This document shows, piece after piece, positions 9,551 to 17,532 of a stretch of 64,000 bases of DNA; position 1 is the stretch's first letter, and the number at the start of each line of letters is the position of its first letter. This stretch comes from Bradyrhizobium glycinis (GTDB lineage: Bacteria; Pseudomonadota; Alphaproteobacteria; Rhizobiales; Xanthobacteraceae). Location: the NCBI RefSeq assembly GCF_016031655.1, contig NZ_JACCHQ010000009.1:1-64000 (forward strand), in the 5' to 3' direction. Made by a program: the position numbers and the translations under genes. The notes under the pieces are model-generated. The model saw only the letters and a program-made list of their open reading frames with translations, was not told the DNA's origin and ran no database searches.

Positions 9551-11647
9551 ATGGATTCCAAGATCATGACCGTGCTCGCCGATCGCGTGCTGGAGCTCGG
9601 GCCGCGCCCCGCGTCGGATGGTCCCTACAAGAACTTCAAGCTCACCCGCGATGCGGATAGTGTCGCCTGGCTGCTGTTTGATCGCGCTGGCTCCAGCGCC
9701 AACACGCTGTCCTCCGAGGTGATGGAGGAGTTCGACGCGGTGCTCGCGGCAATCGAGACCGAACGTCCCGCCGGTCTCGTCATCCGCTCGGCAAAGCCGT
9801 CCGGCTTCATTGCCGGCGCCGACGTCAACGAATTCCGCGGGGCCAGCGATCCCGGCATGGTGGAGACGCGCATCCGCGCCGCGCATGCGGTGGTCGATCA
9901 TCTGGAAGCGCTAAGGCTGCCGACCGTCGCAGTCATCCACGGCTTCTGCCTCGGCGGTGGGCTCGAGGTGGCGCTGGCCTGCCAGGCGCGCATCGCCATC
10001 GAGGGCGCGCGCTTCGGTTTCCCGGAGGTGATGCTCGGCCTGCATCCTGGTCTCGGCGGCACCGCCCGGTTCACCGCGCTGGTCAATCCGACCCAGTCGA
10101 TGGCGCTGATGCTGACAGGCCGCACCATCGACGCGCGCCGCGCCAGTGCGCTCGGCCTCGTCGACACCGTGACGCAGGAGCGCCACGTCCAGGGCGCGGT
10201 GAAGGATGCGCTGTTCGGCCGTCTGAAGCGGGCCAAGCCCGGTCTGCTCACGCGCGCCGCCAATCTCGGACCGGTGCGCGGCCTGCTGGCCAAGCGCATG
10301 CGCGCGGAGGCGGCGAAGGCTGCATCGCGCGAGCATTATCCCGCGCCCTATGCGCTGATCGATCTCTGGGAAGCGCACGGCGGCAGCAAGTCCGCGATGC
10401 TGAAGGCCGAGCAGGCCTCGTTCGCCAGGCTGATGGTGACGCCGACCGCGCAGAACCTGATCCGCGTCTTCTTTTTGCGCGAGCAGATGAAGAAGGCGGC
10501 TGGCGCCGGCAACACCGTGAAGCATGTCCACGTCATCGGCGCCGGCGCGATGGGCGGCGACATCGCGGCCTGGTGTGCGGGGCAGGGCCTTCGCGTCTCG
10601 CTCGCCGACATGAAGCCGGAGCCGATCGCAGGCGCCGTCAAACGCGCGGCCGACCTCTACGGCAAGATCATCCGCAAGCCCACCGACGTGCGCGACGCGC
10701 TCGATCGCCTGATCCCCGATATGGACGGCGAGGGCGTTCGCAACGCCGACCTCATCATTGAGGCGGTGCCGGAAAAGCTGGAGCTGAAACAGAAGGTCTA
10801 TGCCGGGCTCGAGCCGCGGATGAAGCCCGGAGCGATCCTTGCGACGAACACGTCCAGTATTCCGCTGCAGGACCTGCGCACCACGCTGGCGCGGCCGGAG
10901 CGGCTGGTCGGCCTGCATTTCTTCAATCCGGTGTCGCGGCTGCAATTGGTCGAGGTCGTCAGCCATGACGGCAACGATGGACACGTGCTGAAGGAGGCGC
11001 TCGCCTTCGTCGGAGCGATCGACCGCCTGCCTTTGCCTGTAAAGAGCTCGCCGGGCTTCCTCGTCAACCGCGCGCTGACGCCCTACATGCTGGAAGCGAT
11101 GGTGATGCTGGACGAGAAGATCGACCAGCGCCTGATCGATGAAGCGGCCGTGCAGTTCGGCATGCCGATGGGTCCGATCGAGCTGGCCGATCAGGTCGGG
11201 CTCGACATCTGCCTCGACGTCGGCGACATGCTGCGCACCAAGTTCGGCGATCTCCTGCCGCCGACGCCGGCCTGGCTGCGCGAGAAGGTCGCCAAGGGCG
11301 AGCTCGGCCGCAAGACCGGCAAGGGCTTTTACACCTGGAAGGACGGCAAGGCGGAGAAAGCATCGTTGCCGGAGACCGGACCCCGCGTCACCGACCAGAT
11401 GATCGACCGCCTGGTGCTGCCGATGTCCAATGTCTGCGTTGCGGCGCTTCGCGAGGGCATCGTCGACGATGCCGATGCGGTCGATGGCGCCATGATCTTC
11501 GGCACGGGTTATGCACCGTTCCGGGGCGGTCCGCTGAATTACGCGCGCACGCGCGGCGTAGAAAACATCGTATCCACTCTGCGCGCGCTGGCGGAACGAT
11601 TCGGCGCGCGTTTCGCGCCGGATCCGGGCTGGGACAATTTCAAGTGA
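9551..11647 (+). CDS. fadJ: Bifunctional enoyl-CoA hydratase / 3-hydroxyacyl-CoA dehydrogenase (FadJ/FadB-like)
   Basis: This multifunctional protein catalyses the two middle steps of beta-oxidation. Residues about 35-200 form the crotonase domain, with FIAGADVNEF and both hydratase glutamates (GGGLEVALACQ and FPEVMLGLHPGLGGT). From about 320 a Rossmann NAD-binding dehydrogenase domain follows (VIGAGAMGGDIAAW, NTSSIPLQDL, HFFNPVSRLQLVEVV), then two C-terminal 3HCDH domains. It has 698 residues, close to FadJ. I chose ATG 9551, two bases after the thiolase stop, rather than the in-frame start at 9500 inside the thiolase. It presumably forms a complex with the upstream thiolase. Confidence 0.94.
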   Translation: MDSKIMTVLADRVLELGPRPASDGPYKNFKLTRDADSVAWLLFDRAGSSANTLSSEVMEEFDAVLAAIETERPAGLVIRSAKPSGFIAGADVNEFRGASDPGMVETRIRAAHAVVDHLEALRLPTVAVIHGFCLGGGLEVALACQARIAIEGARFGFPEVMLGLHPGLGGTARFTALVNPTQSMALMLTGRTIDARRASALGLVDTVTQERHVQGAVKDALFGRLKRAKPGLLTRAANLGPVRGLLAKRMRAEAAKAASREHYPAPYALIDLWEAHGGSKSAMLKAEQASFARLMVTPTAQNLIRVFFLREQMKKAAGAGNTVKHVHVIGAGAMGGDIAAWCAGQGLRVSLADMKPEPIAGAVKRAADLYGKIIRKPTDVRDALDRLIPDMDGEGVRNADLIIEAVPEKLELKQKVYAGLEPRMKPGAILATNTSSIPLQDLRTTLARPERLVGLHFFNPVSRLQLVEVVSHDGNDGHVLKEALAFVGAIDRLPLPVKSSPGFLVNRALTPYMLEAMVMLDEKIDQRLIDEAAVQFGMPMGPIELADQVGLDICLDVGDMLRTKFGDLLPPTPAWLREKVAKGELGRKTGKGFYTWKDGKAEKASLPETGPRVTDQMIDRLVLPMSNVCVAALREGIVDDADAVDGAMIFGTGYAPFRGGPLNYARTRGVENIVSTLRALAERFGARFAPDPGWDNFK

Positions 11648-11666
11648 GCAATCTCGAGAGAGGGGC

Positions 11667-12077
11667 ATGAACGAGCAAGCCACGACCGGGCCGAGCGGCG
11701 ATCTCTGCATCCGCACGCTGGCGATGCCGGCCGACACCAATGCCAACGGCGACATCTTCGGCGGCTGGCTGCTCAGCCAAATGGACGTCGGCGGCGGCGT
11801 GTTCGCCTCGAAGGTCGCGCGGTCGCGCACCGTGACAGTCGCGATCGAGGCGATGAATTTTCGCAAAGCGGTCTATGTCGGCGATCTCGTCTCGGTCTAT
11901 GCCAATCTCGTGCGCGTCGGGCGCACCTCGCTGACCGTGCATCTCGAAGCCTGGGCATTGCGGCGCAAGGAGCTGCACCCGTTCCTCGTCACCGACGGAC
12001 ATTTCACCTACGTCTCGATCGATGACCACGGCCGTCCGCAGGCGATCAAGCGAGAGGATCCGCCGATCGCGACGTAA
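11667..12077 (+). CDS. yciA: Acyl-CoA thioesterase, YciA-like hotdog protein
   Basis: This 136-residue hotdog-fold thioesterase hydrolyses acyl-CoA to free acid and CoA. The signature MPADTNANGDIFGGWLLSQMD, which contains the catalytic Asp, and the following AIEAMNFRKAVYVGDLV match YciA and related enzymes. It starts 19 bases behind fadJ with AGAGAGGGGC just upstream, so it closes the fad operon. A likely role is releasing CoA when beta-oxidation intermediates accumulate. The chain-length range cannot be read from the sequence. Confidence 0.92.
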   Translation: MNEQATTGPSGDLCIRTLAMPADTNANGDIFGGWLLSQMDVGGGVFASKVARSRTVTVAIEAMNFRKAVYVGDLVSVYANLVRVGRTSLTVHLEAWALRRKELHPFLVTDGHFTYVSIDDHGRPQAIKREDPPIAT

Positions 12078-12300
12078 TCGCGCGCGACGCTCTGCCTCAA
12101 TCTTGCGAGGCTTTGCAGCGCCGCAAAACGCGGCACGAGCAAGTCAGCCGCGTCGCGGCTTCGCCAAGAACCAGTCATAAAACGGATGAGGTCCCGGCGT
12201 ACTCAATTGCGTGTCGATTCGGGGTGAACGGCCTCAAATGCCCTTGGGAACCTTTGGGCAGGAGCACCGTTGTTTGCCCGCACTGAGGAATTCACGGACC

Positions 12301-12492
12301 ATGCCGGACAGCTACATCATCGAAGTCGATTCGCAGACCGCAGGTATCGTCGTTCGTTCTTCTGGAGGCTACTGCTTCTTCGCCTCGTCCCACCGCTTCA
12401 ACCGTCTCGAAGGCCAGCTCTTCCGCAACGCCCGCGAAGCCGAGCGTGCCGCGCGCAGGCTGCTCAACGGCGATGTGAAGGAGGCGGCGTAG
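12301..12492 (+). CDS. Small conserved hypothetical protein, 63 aa
   Basis: This is a soluble 63-residue protein (MPDSYIIEVDSQTAGIVVRS at the start, NAREAERAARRLLNG near the end) with no TM segment or recognised domain. The start ATG 12301 follows GAGGA by 11 bases. The longer in-frame start at 12211 has no ribosome site. It lies alone in the gap behind the fad operon and just before a large palindromic repeat. Function is unknown. Confidence 0.6.
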   Translation: MPDSYIIEVDSQTAGIVVRSSGGYCFFASSHRFNRLEGQLFRNAREAERAARRLLNGDVKEAA

Positions 12493-12561
12493 CTGACGCC
12501 GATGATTGCGATGCGCGAGGCGTGGTCGGAATTTTTTGCCGCCCTTGATGTTGCTGCCTTC

Positions 12562-12798
12562 TTCCTTCTCCCCTTGTGGGAGAAGGTGGCATAGGCTGCC
12601 TTCGGCAGCCGTTCTTAAGAACGCCGAAGCAAAGCTTCGGCTATCGCGCCGGATGAGGGGTATTTCTCCTCATGCCCAGGCGGTTGAGAGTATCGTTCGC
12701 GGAGACATACCCCTCACCCGTCTCGCCGCTACGCGGCGAGCCACCCTCTCCCACAGGGGGAGAGGGTTAACCCTCTCCCACAGGGGGAGAGGGTTAAC
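12562..12798. repeat. Composite palindromic repeat (CTTCTCCCC / GGGGAGAGGG family) with a 27-bp tandem duplication
   Basis: The 12493-12803 gap is almost entirely this element. It begins CTTCTCCCCTTGTGGGAGAAGG, contains GCCGGATGAGGGGTAT mirrored by ATACCCCTCACCCG, and ends in GGGGGAGAGGGTTAACC. The last part is present twice: a 27-base unit at 12744-12770 is repeated exactly at 12771-12797. A smaller hairpin AGGCTGCCTTCGGCAGCC lies inside. It abuts the stop of the minus-strand gene at 12804 and may act as its transcript end. Confidence 0.85.
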
Positions 12799-12803
12799 CC
12801 GCA

Positions 12804-13256
12804 TCACAACTTCGTCGCCGCCCGCGACAACAGTTTCCACTCGTCGCCCTGCTTCTGCCAGTTCATCAGGATGTGAAGGTTGGTGGATACTTTTTTCCCA
12901 TCGGCCGCCATCTCCTGCTCGCCCAGCCAGTGGAAGCGTACGATCGCTGCGGGGCCGACGACCTTGATGGTGGGGTCCTTGTACTCGATCGACAGAAACT
13001 TCGACTTGCCGTCGGTCGCGTTGGCGATGAACGTCGCCTTGTCTTCGACCTTGCCGCTGGAATGGCTGTAGCTCAGTTCCTCCGCGCACAGCGCGCCCAG
13101 CGCCTTGGGATCGGCCGCGATCTGGGCGAGGCGGAAGGCCTCGACCCTCTTCGCCACCGCTTCTTCGTCTGCCGAAGCCGCGAGCGCCGGCGTGGCGAAC
13201 GCAAGCGCGGAGGCGGCGAGCGTCGAGAGAGCCAGATCGCGTCGGTTGATCGTCAT
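12804..13256 (-). CDS. Exported SnoaL/NTF2-like protein with Tat-type signal
   Basis: This 150-residue protein starts MTINRRDLALSTLAASALAF. It has a twin-arginine motif, a hydrophobic stretch and an AlaXAla-like site (PALAAS), so it is probably exported by Tat to the periplasm. The mature part (DEEAVAKRVEAFRLAQIAADPKAL to LNLHILMNWQK-like strands) fits the NTF2/SnoaL cone fold, a scaffold used by isomerases, dehydratases and small ligand binders. It is divergent from the HAD gene. No catalytic set is certain, so no reaction is assigned. Confidence 0.85.
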   Translation of the reverse strand: MTINRRDLALSTLAASALAFATPALAASADEEAVAKRVEAFRLAQIAADPKALGALCAEELSYSHSSGKVEDKATFIANATDGKSKFLSIEYKDPTIKVVGPAAIVRFHWLGEQEMAADGKKVSTNLHILMNWQKQGDEWKLLSRAATKL

Positions 13257-13410
13257 CGTTTCCTCCTTTTTGATCTTTCAACCAGTGTTGCAGTCGCGCG
13301 CGGCTTTGTCGAGTGTCGCCTGCTGGTCATGTGGATGCGTCATTGCGCGATGGAGGCCGTATTGATACGCCTTCCGTATCGATGCGTCGCGCATTTGGGA
13401 AAGTACGGAA

Positions 13411-14097
13411 ATGATCGAGACCAGACACGATGGAACGGGCCGGGCGTTGTTGTTCGACATCGACGGCACGCTCGCCGACACCGACCCGTTGCACTTGAAG
13501 GCTTTCAACCAGGTGCTCGGCCCGCACGGACACGTCTTTGATCACGCACGTTTCTCCCTCGAGCTGCAGGGCTTCGCCAATGTCGCGATCGGCGAGCGCT
13601 TTCTGCCCCACGAGGCGCCGGAGCGGCGCGCCCTCATCCTCGAAGAGAAGGAGGAGGTCTTCCGCACGCTGGTGGCCGGGCAGATCGCGCCGCTGCCGGG
13701 CTTGATGGCGCTGCTCGACCGCGCCGATGACGCCGGCATTCCCATGGTCGCGGTGACCAACGCGCCGCGTCTCAACGCCGAGCTGCTGCTCTCCGGCCTC
13801 GGCATCACGCATCGTTTCAAGGCGCTCGTGATCGGCGCCGAGCTGCCGCACGGCAAGCCGCATCCGCTGCCCTATCAGGAAGGGCTGCGTTTCGTCGGCG
13901 CGAGGCCGCAAGCCTCGATCGCATTCGAGGACTCCCGCACCGGCGTGCAGTCCGCAACGGCCGCCGGCATTCCAACCGTCGGCATCCGCACCAGCCTCAG
14001 CCATGCTGACCTGGTTGGAGCGGGCGCGGTCACGTCTGCGAGCGCCTTCGATGACCCGACGCTGCTCGCGCGTCTCGCAAGTGCCTTGGCGTGGTAA
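13411..14097 (+). CDS. HAD-superfamily phosphatase (beta-phosphoglucomutase-like subfamily)
   Basis: This 228-residue cytoplasmic hydrolase has all HAD motifs: the nucleophile DIDGTLADTD (motif I, residues about 16-25), VTNAPR (motif II), HGKPHP (motif III Lys) and FEDSRTGVQSA (motif IV). An alpha-helical cap sits between motifs I and II, as in phosphoglycolate or sugar-phosphate phosphatases. It sits 90 bases upstream of a GlpR-like regulator on the same strand, so a small phospho-sugar or glycerol-phosphate substrate is plausible, but this is inference from position only. Confidence 0.88.
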   Translation: MIETRHDGTGRALLFDIDGTLADTDPLHLKAFNQVLGPHGHVFDHARFSLELQGFANVAIGERFLPHEAPERRALILEEKEEVFRTLVAGQIAPLPGLMALLDRADDAGIPMVAVTNAPRLNAELLLSGLGITHRFKALVIGAELPHGKPHPLPYQEGLRFVGARPQASIAFEDSRTGVQSATAAGIPTVGIRTSLSHADLVGAGAVTSASAFDDPTLLARLASALAW

Positions 14098-14187
14098 GGC
14101 CTTCATCCGTTAACCGTGATCGGCGTCCGCATTGACCGGGGGCGCAAACCGCCGCACCATGCATCATTCTGATGTGAGGCCTTTGCC

Positions 14188-15033
14188 GTGACCGGACTGA
14201 CCCATCGCCAAGCCGAAATCCTCAACATCGCGCGCGCCTCCGGCCGTGTCATGGTCGAGGAGCTCGCGCGCCGCTTCGAGGTGTCGGCGCAGACCATCCG
14301 CAAAGATCTCAACGATCTCTGTGAGCGGCGTTCGCTGACCCGCATCCATGGCGGTGCCATCATCGCCTCGGGTGTGGAGAACCTCGCCTATGAGGCGCGC
14401 CGCTTCGTCGCCGCCGACGAGAAGAAGGCCATTGGCGCTGCCGCCGCCTCGCTGATCCCGAACGGCTGCTCGCTGTTCATCAATATCGGCACCACGACGG
14501 AGGAGGTCGCGAGCGCGCTGACCTCGCATGAGGATCTGCTCGTCATCACCAATAACCTCAACGTCGCGATGCTGCTCTACCGCCATCCCCGCATCGAGGT
14601 GGTGGTCGCCGGCGGCACGGTGCGGCGTGCCGACGGCGCCGTCGTCGGCTCGACCGCGACGCAGCTGATCGGCCAGTTCAAGGTCGACTATGCTATCATC
14701 GGCGCCTCGGCGATCGACGAGGAGGGCGCGCTGCTCGACTTCGACTATCGCGAGGTGCAGGTGGCGCAGGCCATCATCGCCAATGCCCGCAGCGTCATGC
14801 TGGTCGCCGATTCCACAAAACTCCGCCGCAGCGCGCCGGTGCGCATCGCCCACATCACCCAGATCCAGACCTTCGTCACCGACCAGGAGCTCCCCGAGCG
14901 CCTCGCCACCATCTGCCACAGCAAGGGCATCGAGGTGGTCGAAGCGATGCCGAAGGGGGCGGATATCGATGATGCGCCGGCCGACGCCCAGGATGCCGCA
15001 CCGGAAGCCGCGCCAGTGGTGCGGCTGAGATAG
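14188..15033 (+). CDS. glpR: DeoR-family regulator, GlpR-like
   Basis: This 281-residue repressor has the DeoR helix-turn-helix at residues about 5-55 (RQAEILNIARASGRVMVEEL, then VSAQTIRKDLNDLCERRSLTRIHGG) and a sugar-phosphate-sensing domain with NIGTTTEEVA and the AIIGASAIDEEG block. The start is GTG 14188 with GTGAGG upstream. It is the nearest regulator to glpD-glpSTPQUV, which it very likely represses until glycerol-3-phosphate binds. A VapBC module now separates it from glpD. The C terminus has a short acidic Ala-rich tail. Confidence 0.85.
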   Translation: MTGLTHRQAEILNIARASGRVMVEELARRFEVSAQTIRKDLNDLCERRSLTRIHGGAIIASGVENLAYEARRFVAADEKKAIGAAAASLIPNGCSLFINIGTTTEEVASALTSHEDLLVITNNLNVAMLLYRHPRIEVVVAGGTVRRADGAVVGSTATQLIGQFKVDYAIIGASAIDEEGALLDFDYREVQVAQAIIANARSVMLVADSTKLRRSAPVRIAHITQIQTFVTDQELPERLATICHSKGIEVVEAMPKGADIDDAPADAQDAAPEAAPVVRLR

Positions 15034-15036
15034 GGG

Positions 15037-15453
15037 CTAAGCCTCGTCCCAAGGGTTGAGCAGCGGAACGCCCGTCGGTTTGAAATCCTCTACATTGCGC
15101 GTAACAACCGTCAAACCATGAACCAGCGCGGTTGCAGCAATGAGCGCGTCGCGTTCAGCGCGTGGGTTGGGAACGTGAAGTTGCGCGCAACGTTGCGCGA
15201 CAGCCGTATCGATGGCCAGGATCCGGCCCTCGAAGCGAGCCAGAATCTGGCTGTTGATCCAGCTGCGCAAGATGGCACCTTGCGCTGCGTCCTTGCGTTC
15301 GATCAGGCGTGCGCCAAGTTCGATCTCGAGAATTGAAATGACTGAGATGAAGAAGCTTGCTGCTGGAATTGCGCCTGCCCAGGCAACAACGCGGCGATCG
15401 GCCTTGTCCGGTCGCCTCAATTCGGAAATGACATTGGTGTCCAGCAAGAACAT
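15037..15453 (-). CDS. vapC: VapC-like PIN-domain toxin (FitB type)
   Basis: This 138-residue PIN ribonuclease carries the full acidic set: Asp5 (FLLDTNVISE), Glu43 (ILEIELGA), Asp102 (RAERDALIAATA) and Asp123 (RNVEDF). Such toxins cleave RNA, often tRNA, unless bound by antitoxin. Its ATG overlaps the antitoxin stop (TGATG), the classic coupled arrangement. It is transcribed toward glpR and ends four bases beyond the glpR stop. The active site looks intact, so it is probably functional. Confidence 0.92.
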   Translation of the reverse strand: MFLLDTNVISELRRPDKADRRVVAWAGAIPAASFFISVISILEIELGARLIERKDAAQGAILRSWINSQILARFEGRILAIDTAVAQRCAQLHVPNPRAERDALIAATALVHGLTVVTRNVEDFKPTGVPLLNPWDEA

Positions 15454-15704
15454 CAGTCGAGATCAGCAGCCCTGAAGATGCCTTCATCCACGCGGGGCGG
15501 ATCGAAATCAAAATCCGCGTTCGTCTGCGCCAGAGCTTCCGCAAGGCTCATGTGTCCGCCGGTCAGGCGCAAGTAATCCTCGATGGTCAGCAGGACATGG
15601 GCTGGACGGCCGCGGTCCGTAATGAAAACGGGTCCTTGCGATGCCGCTTTCTTGGCGCCGCTGGTGTCTTGATTGAATTCTCGGCTGGTCAGGGTGGTCA
15701 CCAT
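15453..15704 (-). CDS. vapB: Phd/YefM-family antitoxin
   Basis: This antitoxin has an N-terminal Phd DNA-binding fold (TLTSREFNQDTSGAKKAASQ, then GPVFITDRGRPAHVLLTIEDY) and a flexible C-terminal tail (DFDFDPPRVDEG) that should wrap the toxin. I chose the ATG at 15704, with GGAGG eight bases before it. An upstream ATG at 15731 (MATALEAQT) is possible but its GGAG is too close. The Phd fold paired with a PIN toxin is a common mosaic. It is probably autoregulated through the inverted repeat just upstream. Confidence 0.88.
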   Translation of the reverse strand: MVTTLTSREFNQDTSGAKKAASQGPVFITDRGRPAHVLLTIEDYLRLTGGHMSLAEALAQTNADFDFDPPRVDEGIFRAADLD

Positions 15705-15748
15705 CGTCTGAGCCTCCAAAGCCGTGGCCATGCTCCGTTTGAGGAATT

Positions 15749-15770
15749 TATGTAGAAATGTTGCTACATA
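15749..15770. promoter_or_regulatory. Perfect inverted repeat upstream of the antitoxin gene, likely autoregulatory operator
   Basis: TATGTAG, eight bases, CTACATA form a perfect 7-bp dyad. It lies 45 bases before the chosen antitoxin start, and 18 bases before the alternative one. Phd-type antitoxins bind short palindromes over their own promoter, so this is the best operator candidate. Binding is inferred. Confidence 0.65.
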
Positions 15771-15879
15771 CAAGCTAGCTGACTGGCCCATGCGGGCTGT
15801 CGTTCAAACGTGCGGCTCCACGCAACTCCATCCATCCACCTGCCGATTTCGCCCCTCATTGCCCACTAAAAAAGTTCCT

Positions 15880-15948
15880 CTTTCGCTTCCTGCCGCCTCT
15901 CTTTCATCTTGCTTTCGTTTTTCGGTGTGATCTAATCAAAAGCGAAAG
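15880..15948. promoter_or_regulatory. Cluster of TTTCG elements upstream of glpD, candidate GlpR operator region
   Basis: CTTTCGCTT at 15880-15888 is the exact reverse complement of AAGCGAAAG at 15940-15948. Between them CTTTCGTTTTTCG (15912-15924) adds two more TTTCG units. Repeated TTTCG-like elements are typical operators of DeoR-family repressors. The cluster lies 34-100 bases upstream of glpD, so it is well placed for repression by the nearby GlpR. Confidence 0.5.
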
Positions 15949-15981
15949 TAGCCGCTCGATGGAACGGGCGGTCGCCGGGGG

Positions 15982-17532
15982 ATGCGTCTGTTGGAGCGTA
16001 TTTTCGATCTCGCCATCATCGGAGGCGGTGTTAACGGCTGCGGGATCGCGCGCGACGCGGTGGGCCGCGGCAACACGGTTTTCCTGTGCGAAATGAACGA
16101 TCTGGCGAGCGGGACATCGTCCTGGTCGACCAAGCTCGTGCATGGCGGCCTTCGCTATCTCGAATATTACGAATTTCGGCTGGTCCGCGAGGCGCTGATC
16201 GAGCGCGAGATCCTCTGGGGCATCGCGCCCCACATCATCCGCCCCCTGCGTTTCGTTTTGCCGCATCATTCCGGCCTGCGCCCGGCCTGGCTGCTGCGCC
16301 TCGGCCTCTTCCTCTATGATCACATCGGCGGCCGTCACCTGTTGCCGGCGACCCGCTCGGTCGATCTCAGGCGCGATGAGGTCGGCAAGCCGCTGATCCC
16401 GAAGCGCTACAGCCGCGCCTTCGAATATTCGGACTGCTTCGTGGACGACGCCCGCCTCGTCGTGCTCAACGCGCGCGATGCCGCCGACAAGGGCGCCGAA
16501 ATCCGCACCCGCACCCGGGCCACCGAGATTCGCCAGTCGGACGGCCTCTGGACCGTCAGCATGGTCGATACGCTGACTGGCGCGCGCTCGCAGATCCAGG
16601 CCAAGGCGCTGATCAATGCCGGCGGGCCCTGGGTCGAGGACGTGCTCGGCCGCGGCGCCGGCGTGAATGCGAAAGCCAAGGTGCGCCTTGTCCAAGGCTC
16701 GCACATCGTCGTGAAGAAGCTCTACGACCACGACCGCGCCTACATGTTCCAGAATGCCGACGGCCGCATCATCTTCGTGATCCCGTACCAGGACGACTTC
16801 ACGCTGATCGGCACCACCGACCGCGACTATGACGGCGATCCCGCCAAGGTGAAGGCGACGACCGAAGAGATCGAATATCTCTGTAAGGCGGCCAGCGAGT
16901 ATCTGGCCAAGCCCATCACGCTCGACGACGTGGTCTGGACCTATTCCGGCGTGCGTCCGCTCTATGACGACGGCGCCAGCGAGGCCAAGGCCGCGACGCG
17001 CGACTACGTGTTCGAGCTCGACACGCCCGGCGGCGTGCCGCTGCTGTCGATCTATGGCGGCAAGATCACGACCTATCGCAGGCTCGCCGAGGAGGCGCTG
17101 GAGCGCCTTGCGCCCTATCTGCGCAGTGCGAAAGCGCGCGAGGGCTGGACCGGCAAATGGCCCCTGCCGGGCGGCGACATGAACGTATCCGACATCGATG
17201 GCCTGATCGCCGAGCTGCAGCGCGGCTATCCCTTCCTCAGCCATGAGCATGCGCGGCGCCTGGCGCGCGCCTATGGCACCCGCGCCGTCAAGCTGCTCGG
17301 CGATGCCAGATCGGCCGCGGATCTCGGCCAGGCCTTTGGCGCCACGCTGACCGAGCGCGAGGTCCGCTATCTCATGGCCAATGAATGGGCCGTCACCGCC
17401 GAGGACGTGGTCTGGCGCCGTTCCAAGCTCGGCCTGCGACTATCTGCCGACGAGATCTCGGCCCTCGACGACTGGATCAGGAGCCACGCCGTGTCGCAAA
17501 GTCCCCTGCTGGAAGCGGGAGGACGCTCATGA
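15982..17532 (+). CDS. glpD: Glycerol-3-phosphate dehydrogenase, FAD-dependent (GlpD)
   Basis: This respiratory enzyme oxidises sn-glycerol-3-phosphate to dihydroxyacetone phosphate and passes electrons to quinone at the membrane. In 516 residues it has the N-terminal FAD dinucleotide fold (DLAIIGGGVNGCGIARDAVG), the GlpD signature SSWSTKLVHGGLRYLE, a central substrate region (TTDRDYDGDP, IYGGKITTYRRLAEEAL) and a C-terminal helical domain. ATG 15982 directly abuts GGGGG, which is too close for a ribosome site. TTG 15991 (giving MERIFDLAIIGGG) is better spaced and is a real alternative. It overlaps glpS by four bases, heading the importer operon. Confidence 0.95.
   Translation: MRLLERIFDLAIIGGGVNGCGIARDAVGRGNTVFLCEMNDLASGTSSWSTKLVHGGLRYLEYYEFRLVREALIEREILWGIAPHIIRPLRFVLPHHSGLRPAWLLRLGLFLYDHIGGRHLLPATRSVDLRRDEVGKPLIPKRYSRAFEYSDCFVDDARLVVLNARDAADKGAEIRTRTRATEIRQSDGLWTVSMVDTLTGARSQIQAKALINAGGPWVEDVLGRGAGVNAKAKVRLVQGSHIVVKKLYDHDRAYMFQNADGRIIFVIPYQDDFTLIGTTDRDYDGDPAKVKATTEEIEYLCKAASEYLAKPITLDDVVWTYSGVRPLYDDGASEAKAATRDYVFELDTPGGVPLLSIYGGKITTYRRLAEEALERLAPYLRSAKAREGWTGKWPLPGGDMNVSDIDGLIAELQRGYPFLSHEHARRLARAYGTRAVKLLGDARSAADLGQAFGATLTEREVRYLMANEWAVTAEDVVWRRSKLGLRLSADEISALDDWIRSHAVSQSPLLEAGGRS

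Noticed and set aside
15904..17250. 448-codon minus-strand frame opposite glpD
   Set aside because: It is an antisense shadow. glpD has full family motifs on the plus strand.
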